Assembly: GCF_900452385.1 (NCBI RefSeq)
Contig: NZ_UGOA01000001.1
Location: 1 to 64,000, forward strand
Length of the DNA stretch: 64,000 bases
Direction of reading: 5' to 3'
From: Legionella donaldsonii
GTDB lineage: Bacteria; Pseudomonadota; Gammaproteobacteria; Legionellales; Legionellaceae
Shown here: one piece after another, positions 46,254-57,100 of the stretch
How the letters are laid out: the number at the start of each line of letters is the position of its first letter
Numbering within the stretch: position 1 is the stretch's first letter
Notes under the pieces: model-generated
Databases searched by the model: none
Seen by the model: the letters and a program-made list of their open reading frames with translations, nothing else
What the model was told of the DNA's origin: nothing
Position numbers and translations under genes: made by a program

Positions 46254-48026
46254 TTACTCTACCGGTTCTTCTGGCAAAAACCCCCCGGCCTGCATTTGCC
46301 ACATTTTGGCATAATGTCCTTTTAGCCCGATTAACTCTTGATGAGTTCCATCTTCAATAATCTGGCCATTATCAAAGACCAGGATTCTATCCATTGCAGA
46401 GAGAGTGGATAAGCGATGAGCAATAACAAGGGTCGTTTTTCCTTGCATCAAACGGTGTAAGGCATCCTGAATGTATTTTTCGGTTACCGAATCAAGTGCT
46501 GAAGTGGCCTCATCTAAAATGAGAATGGGTGCATTTTTTAATATTGCTCTTGCAATCGCAATGCGCTGGCGTTGCCCGCCGGATAATTTGATGCCCCGCT
46601 CTCCCACCATCGATTGATACCCTTCATAAAGCTGGCTAATAAATTCATGGCAATGGGCTTTTTCAGAGGCGCTAATGACCTCGTCATCACTGGCATCCGA
46701 ACGTCCGTAGCGAATATTTTCCATTAAGCTACGGTGAAATAAAGAAATATCCTGAGGTATTAACGCAATGTTTTCTCGTAATGACTCTTGCGTGACCTCA
46801 CTAATATTTTGCTGATCAATGGTTATCCGGCCGGATTCAACCGCAAATAGTCTTAAAATGAGGTTTACAAAAGTACTTTTGCCGCTTCCTGAAAAACCAA
46901 CAAGGCCTACCTTTTCACCAGGATGAAGCACAATCGTCTTATTTTTAAAAAGACGCGATCCTTTATCATAATGAAAGCTGACATTTTCAAATTGGATTTC
47001 ACCCTGATGAACAACCAGGGGTTTTGCATCCTTAACGTCTACAATGTCATGAACGGCATTAATGATAGAAAGGGCTTGCTTGCATTTACCGATTTGCTCG
47101 GAAAAGGCAACGAATTGACCGGCAATAAACCAGAGATTCCATAATATACTGATGGATAAGCTAATAATAAAACTAAAATCGCCTACCGTTACCAGATTTT
47201 GGCTGTACATCCGCCCTAATAACCAAAGATTGAAGCCTAATAAGGCAACGATACTGATATCCCAATAAATTCTCATGTGGATGATCTTCGCCTGCATCTT
47301 CCTGTCTTTTTGTACCGTGTCAACAATGGCTCTGCTGATATAAGAGTTTTCATAAGCATGTTTGGCGAACAACCGAATATTCACAATATTACTGATGCTA
47401 TCTACCATTTTACCGACTACAGAACTACGTGCTTCGGCAAAGACATGGGAAAGATTTTCAATCGGTTTTAAAAATAAAAAAGTGATGAGTAGAAAACTGA
47501 TAACCCAGGCAATCAAAATGAAGGCAAAGACAGGATGAATTAACAGTAAGGTAGTGATAGCGATGATAAGGCCTAATAATTGGGCATACATATCATCGAG
47601 AGTAGTAAGAATTTCAATAATTCCACCTTGCATATCGGAAATTTTATTAATTAAACTACCAGCAAAATTGTTTTGGAAATATTGGTGAGAATGCTGGTTT
47701 AAGTAGGCAAACATCTTTTCCATGGTGTCCTGGCGAAGATTGGGGAACAACTTCATTTTGACCCAGTCCAAAAGGCGCATATCAAGGCATAGGCCTATCC
47801 ATACCGCGATATATAAAAAAATGTAAGGTTGAATTAGAGTAAAGGATGAGCGATCGCCAGCCGTTGCCACTGCCTTATCAATAATGATTTTGAGAATATA
47901 AGGCAGCAGGGTATTTGTTATTGCCCAAACGAGGGCGACAAAGGCAAAAATGGCCAGATAACTTTTATAGGGCTTTAAAAGACTAAGGATAAATTGAGGG
48001 AGTGATTGCTGTGTATTATTTTTCAT
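46254..48026 (-). CDS. ABC-type exporter half-transporter (MsbA-like)
   Basis: The 590-residue protein fuses a six-helix type I exporter domain (about 15-310) to an ATPase domain. Walker A is GFSGSGKST near 378, the signature motif is LSGGQRQR near 479, Walker B is ILILDEATSALDS near 502 and the H-loop is VIAHRLST. Relatives export lipids, peptides or drugs as dimers. It may be the full dimer as a homodimer, since no second half-transporter is nearby. The substrate is unknown. It is followed by a terminator and preceded by a long inverted repeat. Confidence 0.95.
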   Translation of the reverse strand: MKNNTQQSLPQFILSLLKPYKSYLAIFAFVALVWAITNTLLPYILKIIIDKAVATAGDRSSFTLIQPYIFLYIAVWIGLCLDMRLLDWVKMKLFPNLRQDTMEKMFAYLNQHSHQYFQNNFAGSLINKISDMQGGIIEILTTLDDMYAQLLGLIIAITTLLLIHPVFAFILIAWVISFLLITFLFLKPIENLSHVFAEARSSVVGKMVDSISNIVNIRLFAKHAYENSYISRAIVDTVQKDRKMQAKIIHMRIYWDISIVALLGFNLWLLGRMYSQNLVTVGDFSFIISLSISILWNLWFIAGQFVAFSEQIGKCKQALSIINAVHDIVDVKDAKPLVVHQGEIQFENVSFHYDKGSRLFKNKTIVLHPGEKVGLVGFSGSGKSTFVNLILRLFAVESGRITIDQQNISEVTQESLRENIALIPQDISLFHRSLMENIRYGRSDASDDEVISASEKAHCHEFISQLYEGYQSMVGERGIKLSGGQRQRIAIARAILKNAPILILDEATSALDSVTEKYIQDALHRLMQGKTTLVIAHRLSTLSAMDRILVFDNGQIIEDGTHQELIGLKGHYAKMWQMQAGGFLPEEPVE

Positions 48027-48067
48027 AATGACCTGAGGGCAAGGGCAGTTTAAATGGTATAAATTAC

Positions 48068-48129
48068 TAACCCATAGCGTTCGGGCTTGGGATGCGCTAT
48101 GCGCCGTCTCTGCCCGAACGCTAGGGTTA
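48068..48129. repeat. Long intergenic inverted repeat
   Basis: Left arm TAACCC-(A)-TAGCGTTCGGGC (48068-48086) and right arm GCCCGAACGCTA-GGGTTA (48112-48129) pair over 18 base pairs with one bulged base around a 25-base loop. It lies in the gap upstream of the ABC exporter. No T tract is present. Confidence 0.7.
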
Positions 48130-48229
48130 ACAGTAACAAAAACTTAAGTCTAATTGGAAGTATAAGCAAAAAACCAGGGTTTATTTACCTGACATCCTTT
48201 AGGCAGGTTATTCTGCTGAGCCCCACGCT

Positions 48230-48826
48230 TTAGGGTTTGATAAAATTGCTGAATGGAATTCCTTTTTGATTTTTACATTGCGAGCTATCTATTTTGTTGT
48301 TTTTTAAAAACGCGTTTAACTCGCCAGTTTTATAAAAATAAGAGACAGCTGATCCTTTACCATCGGGGGTTCCCGTAAAAAAACAGGTGTGTTCAGGTTG
48401 TAAGGGATCAAAACGGATAAATTTCCCCGGAGCGCAAACGAAATCGTTAGGTTGGGCGCGATAGTAAGCTTCTCTCTGCTGCTTCTCTTGAGCCTCTATC
48501 TGATTGGTTTTATACATCACGACAATAAAAGGAAGCAGGCAAAGTAAAGGAAGCCATAAGATAGCTGTAGAACGATAAGCATTTTCAGCCAATTTGCGAG
48601 AGTGATAGAGCGCATAAAGAGCGATCAGTGGGTAGAGCCAGATCGAATAGCCGATGATTGAAATATAGTGCGGATGCTCGTTTCTAAGTGCTGTTGCTGC
48701 GGAGCCACCGCATAGGCCCGCATAACAGGCATAAGCAACAACCATATAAGGTACGGTCAATAGGGAAAGCCAAATGACTGTGATTAAAAAGGTGCGATAA
48801 AAATGGTACATAGACTTGTAACTCAC
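48230..48826 (-). CDS. Four-helix membrane protein of unknown function
   Basis: The 198-residue protein has hydrophobic segments near residues 9-37, 55-72 and 86-104. A polar C-terminal half carries three Cys residues (FVCAPGKFI, EHTCFFTG and SSQCKN). The C-terminal part may be extracytoplasmic, with a disulfide. No family was recognised. The start at 48826 lies in a gap with no clear promoter. Confidence 0.65.
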   Translation of the reverse strand: MSYKSMYHFYRTFLITVIWLSLLTVPYMVVAYACYAGLCGGSAATALRNEHPHYISIIGYSIWLYPLIALYALYHSRKLAENAYRSTAILWLPLLCLLPFIVVMYKTNQIEAQEKQQREAYYRAQPNDFVCAPGKFIRFDPLQPEHTCFFTGTPDGKGSAVSYFYKTGELNAFLKNNKIDSSQCKNQKGIPFSNFIKP

Positions 48827-49176
48827 TCCGGCGTTATCTCAAACGCAGTGGGAGCTCTCCTAATTCCGGGGAGATTCTTCACTGATTCGGTGAAAAAAGG
48901 ATATCAACACTTTATCTATAAATGCTGTTCGAGGAAAGTGCGTGTGAAAGCGGCTTGAAAAAAGTTCTTCTCTGCGATTTTCCACGGTTGTTTCTGGCGT
49001 AAAATTGATAGCTGAGGCGAGGAGGTAACTGACTAAAAAATAAAAGGAACAATGGATTATGGTGTGAGATACAAGGGTTCTGGAATGCCACCCTGACAAA
49101 ATTTTCCAAAAACTCGAGTGTAAGAACATGGCCGAAGCGATTGCCTAGGGATTGCGTTATGGTGATATCAGACCCC

Positions 49177-49220
49177 CTGCTCATCACAGGTCGGGCCCTT
49201 GCCCGATCTGTGATGAGCAG
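49177..49220. repeat. Near-perfect hairpin with 20-base arms
   Basis: The left arm (49177-49196) and right arm (49201-49220) are complementary at 19 of 20 positions, the exception being a G-T wobble. The loop is four bases. In any transcript this would fold as an exceptionally stable stem. It lies 24 bases or less from other repeats and between genes. Confidence 0.85.
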
Positions 49221-49225
49221 GCGCT

Positions 49226-49244
49226 GTTGGGCGAGGCGCCCAAC
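49226..49244. repeat. Short inverted repeat, copy 2 (GTTGGGCG-N3-CGCCCAAC)
   Basis: The same arms as at 42545-42563 surround an AGG loop, five bases after the long hairpin. Two copies 6.7 kb apart suggest a dispersed palindromic element. Confidence 0.6.
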
Positions 49245-49355
49245 CTGCAAAAACCAAAAAAAGGAATAAATCATGACACAAGGATTTCGTTGAAGACAAC
49301 TTCATCGGCCAACTAATCTATCTTTCATTAGCCGGTGACTATAAATAAACCGGGA

Positions 49356-49874
49356 CTAGGGAATTCTTCCCATGTAATCCATTTTTCCTATCTCAACACC
49401 CTGATTTCTCAAGATGCCATAGGCGGTGGTTACGTGAAAGAAAAATTGCGGCAGGCCGTAGTGTAAGAGATAGGTTTGGCCGTTAAAGGTTCTTTCTTTA
49501 GGGGTGCCAGGACGAATGGTGATTTCTTTTTCTTCACTACCATTAAGCTGTTCAGGTTTAATAGCAGCGATAAATTTCAGGGTTTTTTCAATGCGTGCCT
49601 GTAAGGCTTCAAAGCTATCTTCATTATCGTCATAAACAGGCACTTCCACACCTGCTAAGCGGGCAACAACTCCCTTGGCAAAATCAGTTGCGATTTGGAT
49701 TTGGCGGGTAAAATTGAACATATCCGGAAACAGGTTTGCCTGCAGCAGGGAATCAGCTGCTATTTCACCACTGACCAGATGGGTTTGGGCCTTATCTAAA
49801 ATGGTATTTAATGAATTCAGTAATTGTTTAAAAACGGGGACTGAAGCATTGTACATGGAAATAGCCGGTTTCAT
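49356..49874 (-). CDS. DUF1993 (DinB-like) family protein
   Basis: The 172-residue protein opens with MYNASVPVFKQLLNSLNTILDKA, typical of DUF1993. It continues with LFPDMFNFTRQIQIATDFAKG near 48, and a distal FFFHVTTAYGILRNQGVEIGK near 146. The family is a four-helix bundle related to DinB/YfiT metal-dependent enzymes, with His residues at the ends of helices. Its function is unknown. It stands alone in accessory DNA. Confidence 0.85.
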   Translation of the reverse strand: MKPAISMYNASVPVFKQLLNSLNTILDKAQTHLVSGEIAADSLLQANLFPDMFNFTRQIQIATDFAKGVVARLAGVEVPVYDDNEDSFEALQARIEKTLKFIAAIKPEQLNGSEEKEITIRPGTPKERTFNGQTYLLHYGLPQFFFHVTTAYGILRNQGVEIGKMDYMGRIP

Positions 49875-49999
49875 TTTTTTCCCTTAATAAAATTGGAAAC
49901 AACATTAATCGACAAACTTTTTATCACAGATGACTTCAAGTGCCAACTGCTTGCCTTTATTCTATATTTAGTTTGTAGCTCTAATTCAAGGAAAAGATA

Positions 50000-50230
50000 A
50001 TGACTGAGCATGAAAACTTTAAAAGGTGGCTAAAACATAAATGTTCTCCACAAGCCGATACTACCATAAACACCTTTGAGTATGGCGTAATACATGCCCT
50101 CTATAATCCTCGACGCGAGGTTTTCATCATGCTGCCAAGCCAAAAAGAGTACTCGCGAGAAATGGTAGAAAATGCTTTTCACAACGAAGTGGAAGTGAAT
50201 CATTTAATGATCGAAATGCTGGAGCAATAA
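50000..50230 (+). CDS. Small conserved-looking hypothetical protein
   Basis: The 76-residue acidic protein starts at an ATG eight bases after AAGGAAAAG. It is likely soluble, with a helical C-terminus (SREMVENAFHNEVEVNHLMIEMLEQ). No family was recognised. The good ribosome site and non-random composition support reality. Confidence 0.6.
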   Translation: MTEHENFKRWLKHKCSPQADTTINTFEYGVIHALYNPRREVFIMLPSQKEYSREMVENAFHNEVEVNHLMIEMLEQ

Positions 50231-50301
50231 GACCAGGCTTGATATGAAAACGATATCGATTTTGGCTACAACAAATCAATGAACCCCAGGGGCTTTAAAC
50301 G

Positions 50302-50955
50302 ATGCGGGATTTATTAAAAGGGAATAGTCGGCTGGTTATTACCTATTGGGTTTTTGGAGTAATCCCCGCGATTATTTATAATGGCATAGGGAAGGTAATC
50401 GAAAAATACTACTTTCAATTGGCAACAACCTCTTCTATGGAATGGTTTTTTTACCTCTATCTTATTTTCCCTTTTATTTATTTCCCTTTAATTTATGTTG
50501 CAATTTGGCGAAGTAGTAATACATACAAGGGGCGTAGACTCTGGCGATGGCTTGCCAAACTGGCAGTAATTCTGGGTGCTGTCCTACTTGTTGTGAAAGC
50601 GGTTTTATTAGCCAATTTATTCTTTAGGGCTAGCTTGTCCGATAAAATAAAAATGGAAGTCACTCAGTTAAAGAAAGCCTTACCGAGTAAAATTGACTCC
50701 GACACCGAAATTTACGCGATTTCATTTGATAACAAAACAATTACCTACCGCTATCGGTTACTGAAGGCCGATAAAGCAGAGATTGATCTGAATTACTTTA
50801 ACGACAATATCAAACCCCAATTAATAAAAGAAATTTGCAGCGACAAGGATTTAAGTCGTTATGTTAAGCAAGGCATAATTTTTTCTGCTATTTATGATGA
50901 TAAAAAGGGCGCTGAATTAGGCCGAGCCTCCGTGAGGCCCGGTGATTGCAAATAA
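50302..50955 (+). CDS. Membrane protein of unknown function
   Basis: The 217-residue protein has three hydrophobic segments (near 11-27, 46-68 and 83-108) and a C-terminal soluble domain (about 112-217) rich in Lys, Asp and Ile. A similar topology of a small membrane part plus a C-terminal alpha/beta domain occurs in many orphan Legionella proteins. It follows the 76-residue gene by 71 bases. Function unknown. Confidence 0.65.
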   Translation: MRDLLKGNSRLVITYWVFGVIPAIIYNGIGKVIEKYYFQLATTSSMEWFFYLYLIFPFIYFPLIYVAIWRSSNTYKGRRLWRWLAKLAVILGAVLLVVKAVLLANLFFRASLSDKIKMEVTQLKKALPSKIDSDTEIYAISFDNKTITYRYRLLKADKAEIDLNYFNDNIKPQLIKEICSDKDLSRYVKQGIIFSAIYDDKKGAELGRASVRPGDCK

Positions 50956-51031
50956 TGATCTATCCGATTTATTGATGCGTATTCCATGTCATCCTGGGTT
51001 TCCCTCCACAGCATCCTCTTGAACGTAGCGG

Positions 51032-51064
51032 GAGAATCTCCTGAAGACCCAGGAGATTTTCTCT
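51032..51064 (+). terminator. Hairpin between 50955 and the giant repeat gene
   Basis: Arms GAGAATCTCCT and AGGAGATTTTCTC pair with one bulge around a seven-base loop, then TTTGTTC. It could stop transcription from the gene ending at 50955, or antisense readthrough into the giant gene. Confidence 0.5.
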
Positions 51065-51106
51065 TTGTTCGGAGTGACGATTGAAGAGGGATTTTTAGTG
51101 ATAGGC

Positions 51107-54100
51107 TTAAATGGACGCACTCACCAACGGCGTTTCCTCTTCTATCTGTAACACAGTAAAAGTACTGGCGATTTTATCGATTTGCTTATGGCGTTCGGTT
51201 TGCATAAAAAAAGCGCTTCCAGTTAAACATACTTTCCCTGCAATCACCAACAAGCCTAGGCCTGTAGCAGCAAGGACGATATTAGCGAGAATAGGTTTCC
51301 AAAGTGCCCGGTGTTGCATATCGAGTATGCCTTTTCGCAGTTCTTTTTCAAACGCCATTTTGGCGATTTGTCGTTCCTCATTATTTTGTGCATCAACAAA
51401 TTTGTTGGCAAAATGATTGAGATTGAGTGCTAAAAAAATGGCTTTTTTACCCTCTGTCTCAGCCTCTTTGTCATTCAATTGATCATATAATTTTCGGCCG
51501 TAGCTTCTTAATTGATTAATATTGCTATACAGCAGTGAAATTTGTGCATTCTTTTTAGCAGAATAAGTTGAGCTGGTTAACGGTACTGCTTCAGGTAATA
51601 AATCCAACAGGGTGATAAATTCTTCTCTTGTCGTTATCCGCTTGAGGATATTTTGATAGTCGCCTCCCTTTGCAGTCACGAATTCAAGGAGATCACTATT
51701 CGGCAATAACGGTAAAATATCTTTCAAATTAAAGAGGTATCGTGCGTATAAATCAGGCAGGATGATATTGCCTCTATCGTCTTTAAGTGCTGCTAAGCGC
51801 TCGGTTTCGGGTATTAAGGCCAATAGGGTGGTTAAGGTTTCGGAAGAATAGATAGTCCCGATCAGGAGGTTATTGACTTTATTCGCCAGCGAGCGATGTG
51901 ATTCGTGCAAAAGGCCAAAAACCATCGCTAAGGTGTCTGTCTTGTTAGCAATTTGACGCAACAAATTGATGTGCTTGCCATTTTCTTCGTTGACTGCATC
52001 CCAGCGTTGAATGGCAGGTAAGGCGGTTAGAATAGTCTCTAAGGATTTTTGGTTATAGGCGGCAAGATGGAGTGTTGAATCGCCATTACCATTCTTTTCA
52101 TTAACAGCAGCGAGGCGGTCCGACTCAGGAAGCGACATTAAAATAGCTTTTAATGCCTGGGGGTTTTTGGCAGCAAGCTGTAAAACACTCTTGCCTTTAC
52201 TGCCTTTGCCATTGATTATAGCCAAGCGCTCTGATTCGGGTAACAAGGTTAAAGCAATCGTTAAGATTTCGGGTAGTTTGGCTATCGCGTGCAGAAGTGT
52301 GTTTTCGACCTCATCTTTTTCTGTGAGTCGCGCTACACGCTGTTCTGGGGGCAATGAGGTTAGAACCCATTTCGCTAACTCATAATTGTTGTAATTTAGG
52401 GCGAATTGCATGCATTCGAAAAAGCCGCCCAATCGCTCCCTATTGTCAACAATGGCTTGATTAAGGGCGGTTAGTTGCTCGTTATTAAAGAGGCCATTTT
52501 CTATCATGTCACCGAGCTCTACTGGTAAAGCTGGTTCGCATGAAATTTGCGCATGCTTGAATAGTAGCGTGTAGTAGCTTGGAGGAAAGGCAAGAAGAAG
52601 ACTTAAATAAGCCTGTTCGTCATTAATCACTAATTGTTTTAAATTGTCTTCAAGGTAGTAGGTGGGTAGCGTCGTGGTTGTATTCGTACCGGTGGCAGGT
52701 AAAGGGCGTGTTCTTCCATAAAGCCGTTGAGTCGCTTGCAGTTGTTCTGGCGAAAAGTGAGGCCTGCTATCCAGGGTAGCTGCATTGGCTTCATTCCTTA
52801 GAATATCTTTTAAATAGGATGCAGCGAGCTCGACACAGTTTTCTCTTCTTAAATGTTCACAAACATTATGTAACGAAAAAAGAGCAACTTCCTTGGTTTG
52901 CAACGTTAATAATGCTTCCTTCAGCGTGTTTGGAAGCGATTCCAGATAGCCAAAAAAATCAGTCACTGCTTTTTGTGTATCGATACTGGCAAAGGGTTCT
53001 CCTGTTAGGGTTTCACCTCCCAAAAGAAGCTGCTGAATGAACTCATTAATGACTTCTCGAGGTGTCTGGCCCTTGCTAACTAGCACTAAGTTTTTTTGCA
53101 GTGTTTTGAAGGCATCATTATGTTGATAAAGCGCGTCGGCTAAGTTTGGGTATTGCTTTTGGAAGGCATTAAAGAATTTTTCATGGGTGGAAAAATCAAA
53201 TTGGATGAGATTGGCCACCTCAAAGAGTTGACTGCCGCTAACAGCCAATTCGCGCAAGGCAGCACGGGAGGGAGTCTGCTCTAAACAGGCCAGACTTTTT
53301 TCTTGGAAACGAAAGAGAGGATTTCTCGTGCGTTCACGCAATGAATCCTGACTTGCATCGGAATTAACCTCATAGTTGACCAGCGTGGTAACGTGAGGGG
53401 CTAATAGGCCTAACATGTCTCCCATGGTCTTGGGCTTAAATAAAAGTTCGGCAATTTGCCAATAGAGTTGATTACACTCTCCATCTGGCATTGCAAACAA
53501 GCTTAGACAAGTCCCTGCATTTTCTTCAGCACGGGATTTACACCAAACTAAAAATACCTGGCCAAAGGCTTCTAAATCCTTGCAATGAGGTAGAATTTGT
53601 AGCAATGATTCAATTTGGATGTGAAGTTCCTGCTCGATCACTTCCGCCCTGAGGCTTGGGTAATCATGGGCTATCCCCAAATCCTTTAATAACGCTCGTT
53701 TTTCCTGGAGGAGATTAACTAAGGTCATCCGTTTATAATCTTCTTCTTCCTTGACGGCAGCTTGCTCTTTTGGGGAAAGTAAATCCAAAATAGTTTGCAA
53801 TGCCCGGGGACTATTAATAGCGATATGGAGCACCGAGTTGCCTGCGCTGTTTTTCTTGTCGATGGCCTTCAGGCGAGCAGATGCGGGCAGTGAGGTTAAA
53901 ATAGCTTTTAACGCGTCTGGGTTATTTACAGCAAGGTGTAACACACTGTTACCTTCGCTGTCTTCCTCATGGATTGCAGCCAAGCGCTCTGACTCCGGGA
54001 GCAACGTTAAAGCAGTCGCTAATGCTTCCGGTTTGCCCGACATCATATGCAGGAGAGTGTATCTGTACCCGTCGTCGCCATCATAGTTTACTTTGAATTG

Positions 54101-57100
54101 TGCCAGGCGTTCATCAGGGGACAATGACGTTAGAACAAGTCCCAATAACTCATAATTGCTGTAGTTTAAGGCGAATCGCAGGGTTTCGGTAAAGCCGCCA
54201 AATCGCTCCCTATTGGCAACAATGGCGTGGTTAAGCGCTGTGAACTGTTCTCTATTAAAGAGTCCGCTCCTCATCATTTCGCCCAACTCCCCCGGTAAGT
54301 CAGGATCGCAGGAAGTTTGCACATGTTTGAGTAATAGCGTGTAGTAGCTTGGAGGAACCGCCAGTAAAAGATTTAAATAAGCCTGTTCATCCTCAATAAC
54401 TAATTGCTTTAAACCTTCTCCAAGGTACTGTATGGGTAGCGTTGTGGTGGTATTCGTACTGGCGGCGGGTAAAGGACGAGTTCTTCCATAAAGCCGTTGA
54501 ATTGCCTGCAATTGTTCTGGCGACCCATGAGGTCGGGTATCCAGTGTAACTGCATTGGCTTCATTCCTTAGAATATCTTTTAAATAGGATGCAGCCAGCT
54601 CGACACAGGTTTCATTTCTTAAGTGTTCACAAACACCGGTTAATGAGGTGCCTGACTGAGTTTCTAATCGTAATAATGCTTCTTTCATGGCGTCAGGAAG
54701 CGATTCCAAATAGCCAAAGAAATCGGTTACGGCTTTTTGAGCCTCGAGGCTGGCTTCGATTTCCCCGGTTAAGGTTTCCCCGCCTAAAAGAAACTGTTGA
54801 ATGAGCTCTTGAATGACTTCTCGTGGTGATAGCCCTTTACTGACTACCATTAAGTTCTTTTGAAGCGTTTTGAAGGCTTCATTATGCTGATAAAGTGCGG
54901 CGGCTAATTCTGGGTATTGCTTTTGAAAGGCATCAAAGAATTTTTCATGGGTGACGAAATCGAATTGTACGAGGTTAGTCACATCAAAAAGTTGATTGCC
55001 GCTAACAGCGAGTTCGCTTAAAGCAGCACGGGAGGGTTCCTGGTTTAAACTGCTAAGGTCTCTTTCTTCAAAATGGAAGGCAGGATTTTTGGCGCGTTCG
55101 CGTAATGAATCTTGGCTCACATCAGAGGCAACTTCATAGCTAACCAGGGAGGTGATATTGGGAGCCAGGATGCCTAACAGGTCTCCCATGGTTTTAGGCT
55201 CAAATAAACGTTCGGCAATTTGCCAATACAATTGATTACATTCCCCCTCGGGCATGGCAAAGAGGCTTAAACAAGTACCGGCATTTTGCTCGGCTCGCTG
55301 TTTGCAGCGCTCTAAAAATCCCAGGCGAAAAGTCTCTAAGCCCTCGCCAAGAAGTTTTATCAAGGCTTCAATTTCGTCGTGAAGTTCTTGCTGAATCGTT
55401 TCTGCCTTAAGGCTTGGGTAATCATGGGCTACCCCAACATCCTTTAGTAGCCGTCGCTTTTCCTGCAGGAAATTAAATAAGGTCGCCTGCTTATAATAGT
55501 CTATTTCCTTGATAGCAATGTCATAATCGGCTGGTGATAATAAAGCTAAAATAGCCTGCAAGGTTTCTGAACTATCAGCGAATTGATATAAAATTTTATT
55601 GTCTTCACCGTCTTCTTCAATGAGTGCGGTGAGGCGATCGGTCTGAGGTAATAACGTTAAGATCGCTTGTAATATTTTCGGCTCATCGGCAATTCGCAGC
55701 AGTAGGCTCTGCTCGCCTTCATAGTCTCTATCTCTCAGTACAGCCAGGCGCTTCTCTTCTGGCACAGCGGTGAGAACAGCTGTCATTGCTGGCGAATTAT
55801 CAATCGACATCGTATGCAGAACACTTTTACCGCGTTTATTTTGTATGGTCAGTGCTGCAAGACGCTCAGTTTCTGGTAACAACTCCAAAATAGTTGCTAA
55901 GGCTTGCATCTCTACCCTGTACAAGAGAGTATTACCCCTATCGTCTTTCTCTGTAATTGCTGCAAAGCGGTCAGTTTTAGGTAGTAGAGTCAACAGCATG
56001 ATAATTGTTTCTGGTTGAGAAAAAAGCCTTTGCAGGAGGCTGTTGCCTGCGCGATTTTTTTCTTGAATTGCCGCTAAGCGATGCGACTCGTGTAATAAGC
56101 CAAAAACCATGCTTAAGGCATTTTTTTTATGATAGACAAGTCGATGCAAAAGACTGGCATTATTGCTATTTCTTTGTTGGACAGCTTCCCAGCGCTGATC
56201 TTCAGGCAGTAAAGTCAAAATAGTTTCCAATGCTTCGCGCTTATCGATAACGTAATGGAGGCTAGAGTTACCTTCACTGTTTTTCTTTTTAACGGCAGTT
56301 AAACGGGCGGATTCGGGCAATGAAGTTAAAATGACTTTCAACGCCTCTGGATTATCGGCAGCAACATGGAGTATACGGTCTCCGTCGCTGTTCTTTATGT
56401 TGATTGCAGCCAGGCGATCGGATTCGGGTAGTGACTCTAAAATAGCTTTTAAAGCCTCTGGGTTATTGGCCGCAAGATGGAGCGTGGAGCTGTGTTTACT
56501 GTTTTTTGTACTGACTGCAACAAGGCGGTCGGTTTCAGGTAATGACGTTAAGATAGCTTTTAACGCGTCTGGATTATTGGCTGAAAGGTGTAAAGCACTG
56601 TTGCCTGTTATCTCTTTTTCATTGACTAAAGCCAAGCGTTCTGACTCAGGTAACAAAGGCAAAACGATCCTTAATGCTTCTGGGGCTTCTATCATGAAAT
56701 GCAAAAACGTTTTATCTTTGCGATATTTTATTTTGAATGGCGCCAGGCGTTCATCAGAAGGCAATGGCGTTAAAATAAGTTCTAGTAGTTCATAATTGTT
56801 ATAGAGGGCGAAGTGCAGGCATTCGGACAAACCACCCAAGCGCTCCATATTGCCAACAATGGCCTGGTTAAGAGCAGCCAGTTGTTCTCTATTAAAGAAT
56901 CCATTCTCTATCATTTCACCCAGTTCGTCCGGTAAAGCTGGCTCACAGGTAATTTGTGCATGTCTGAAGAGTAGAGAGTAGTATCCTGGAGGAAAGGCAA
57001 GTAAAAGATTTAAATACGCTTGCTCATCATCGATAACTAATTGGTTTAAATTCTCCTCCAGGTAGTGTATGGGTAGCGTTGTGGTGGCATTCGTACTGGC

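Larger units (their letters stand above)
48827..49355. other. 529-base gene-poor gap with strong hairpins
   Basis: No gene was accepted here. Two overlapping minus-strand frames (48860-49129 and 48912-49274) lack ribosome sites and the latter runs through the palindromes. The notable content is the 20-base-arm hairpin at 49177-49220 and the short inverted repeat at 49226-49244. Confidence 0.5.

Noticed and set aside
48912-49274. 120-codon minus-strand frame
   Set aside because: It runs through two palindromes, has no ribosome site and an amino acid composition unlike neighbouring proteins.
53751-56795. Several plus-strand frames of 70-150 codons opposite the giant gene
   Set aside because: They recur at the 37-codon repeat period of the antisense gene and are shadows of its repeats.
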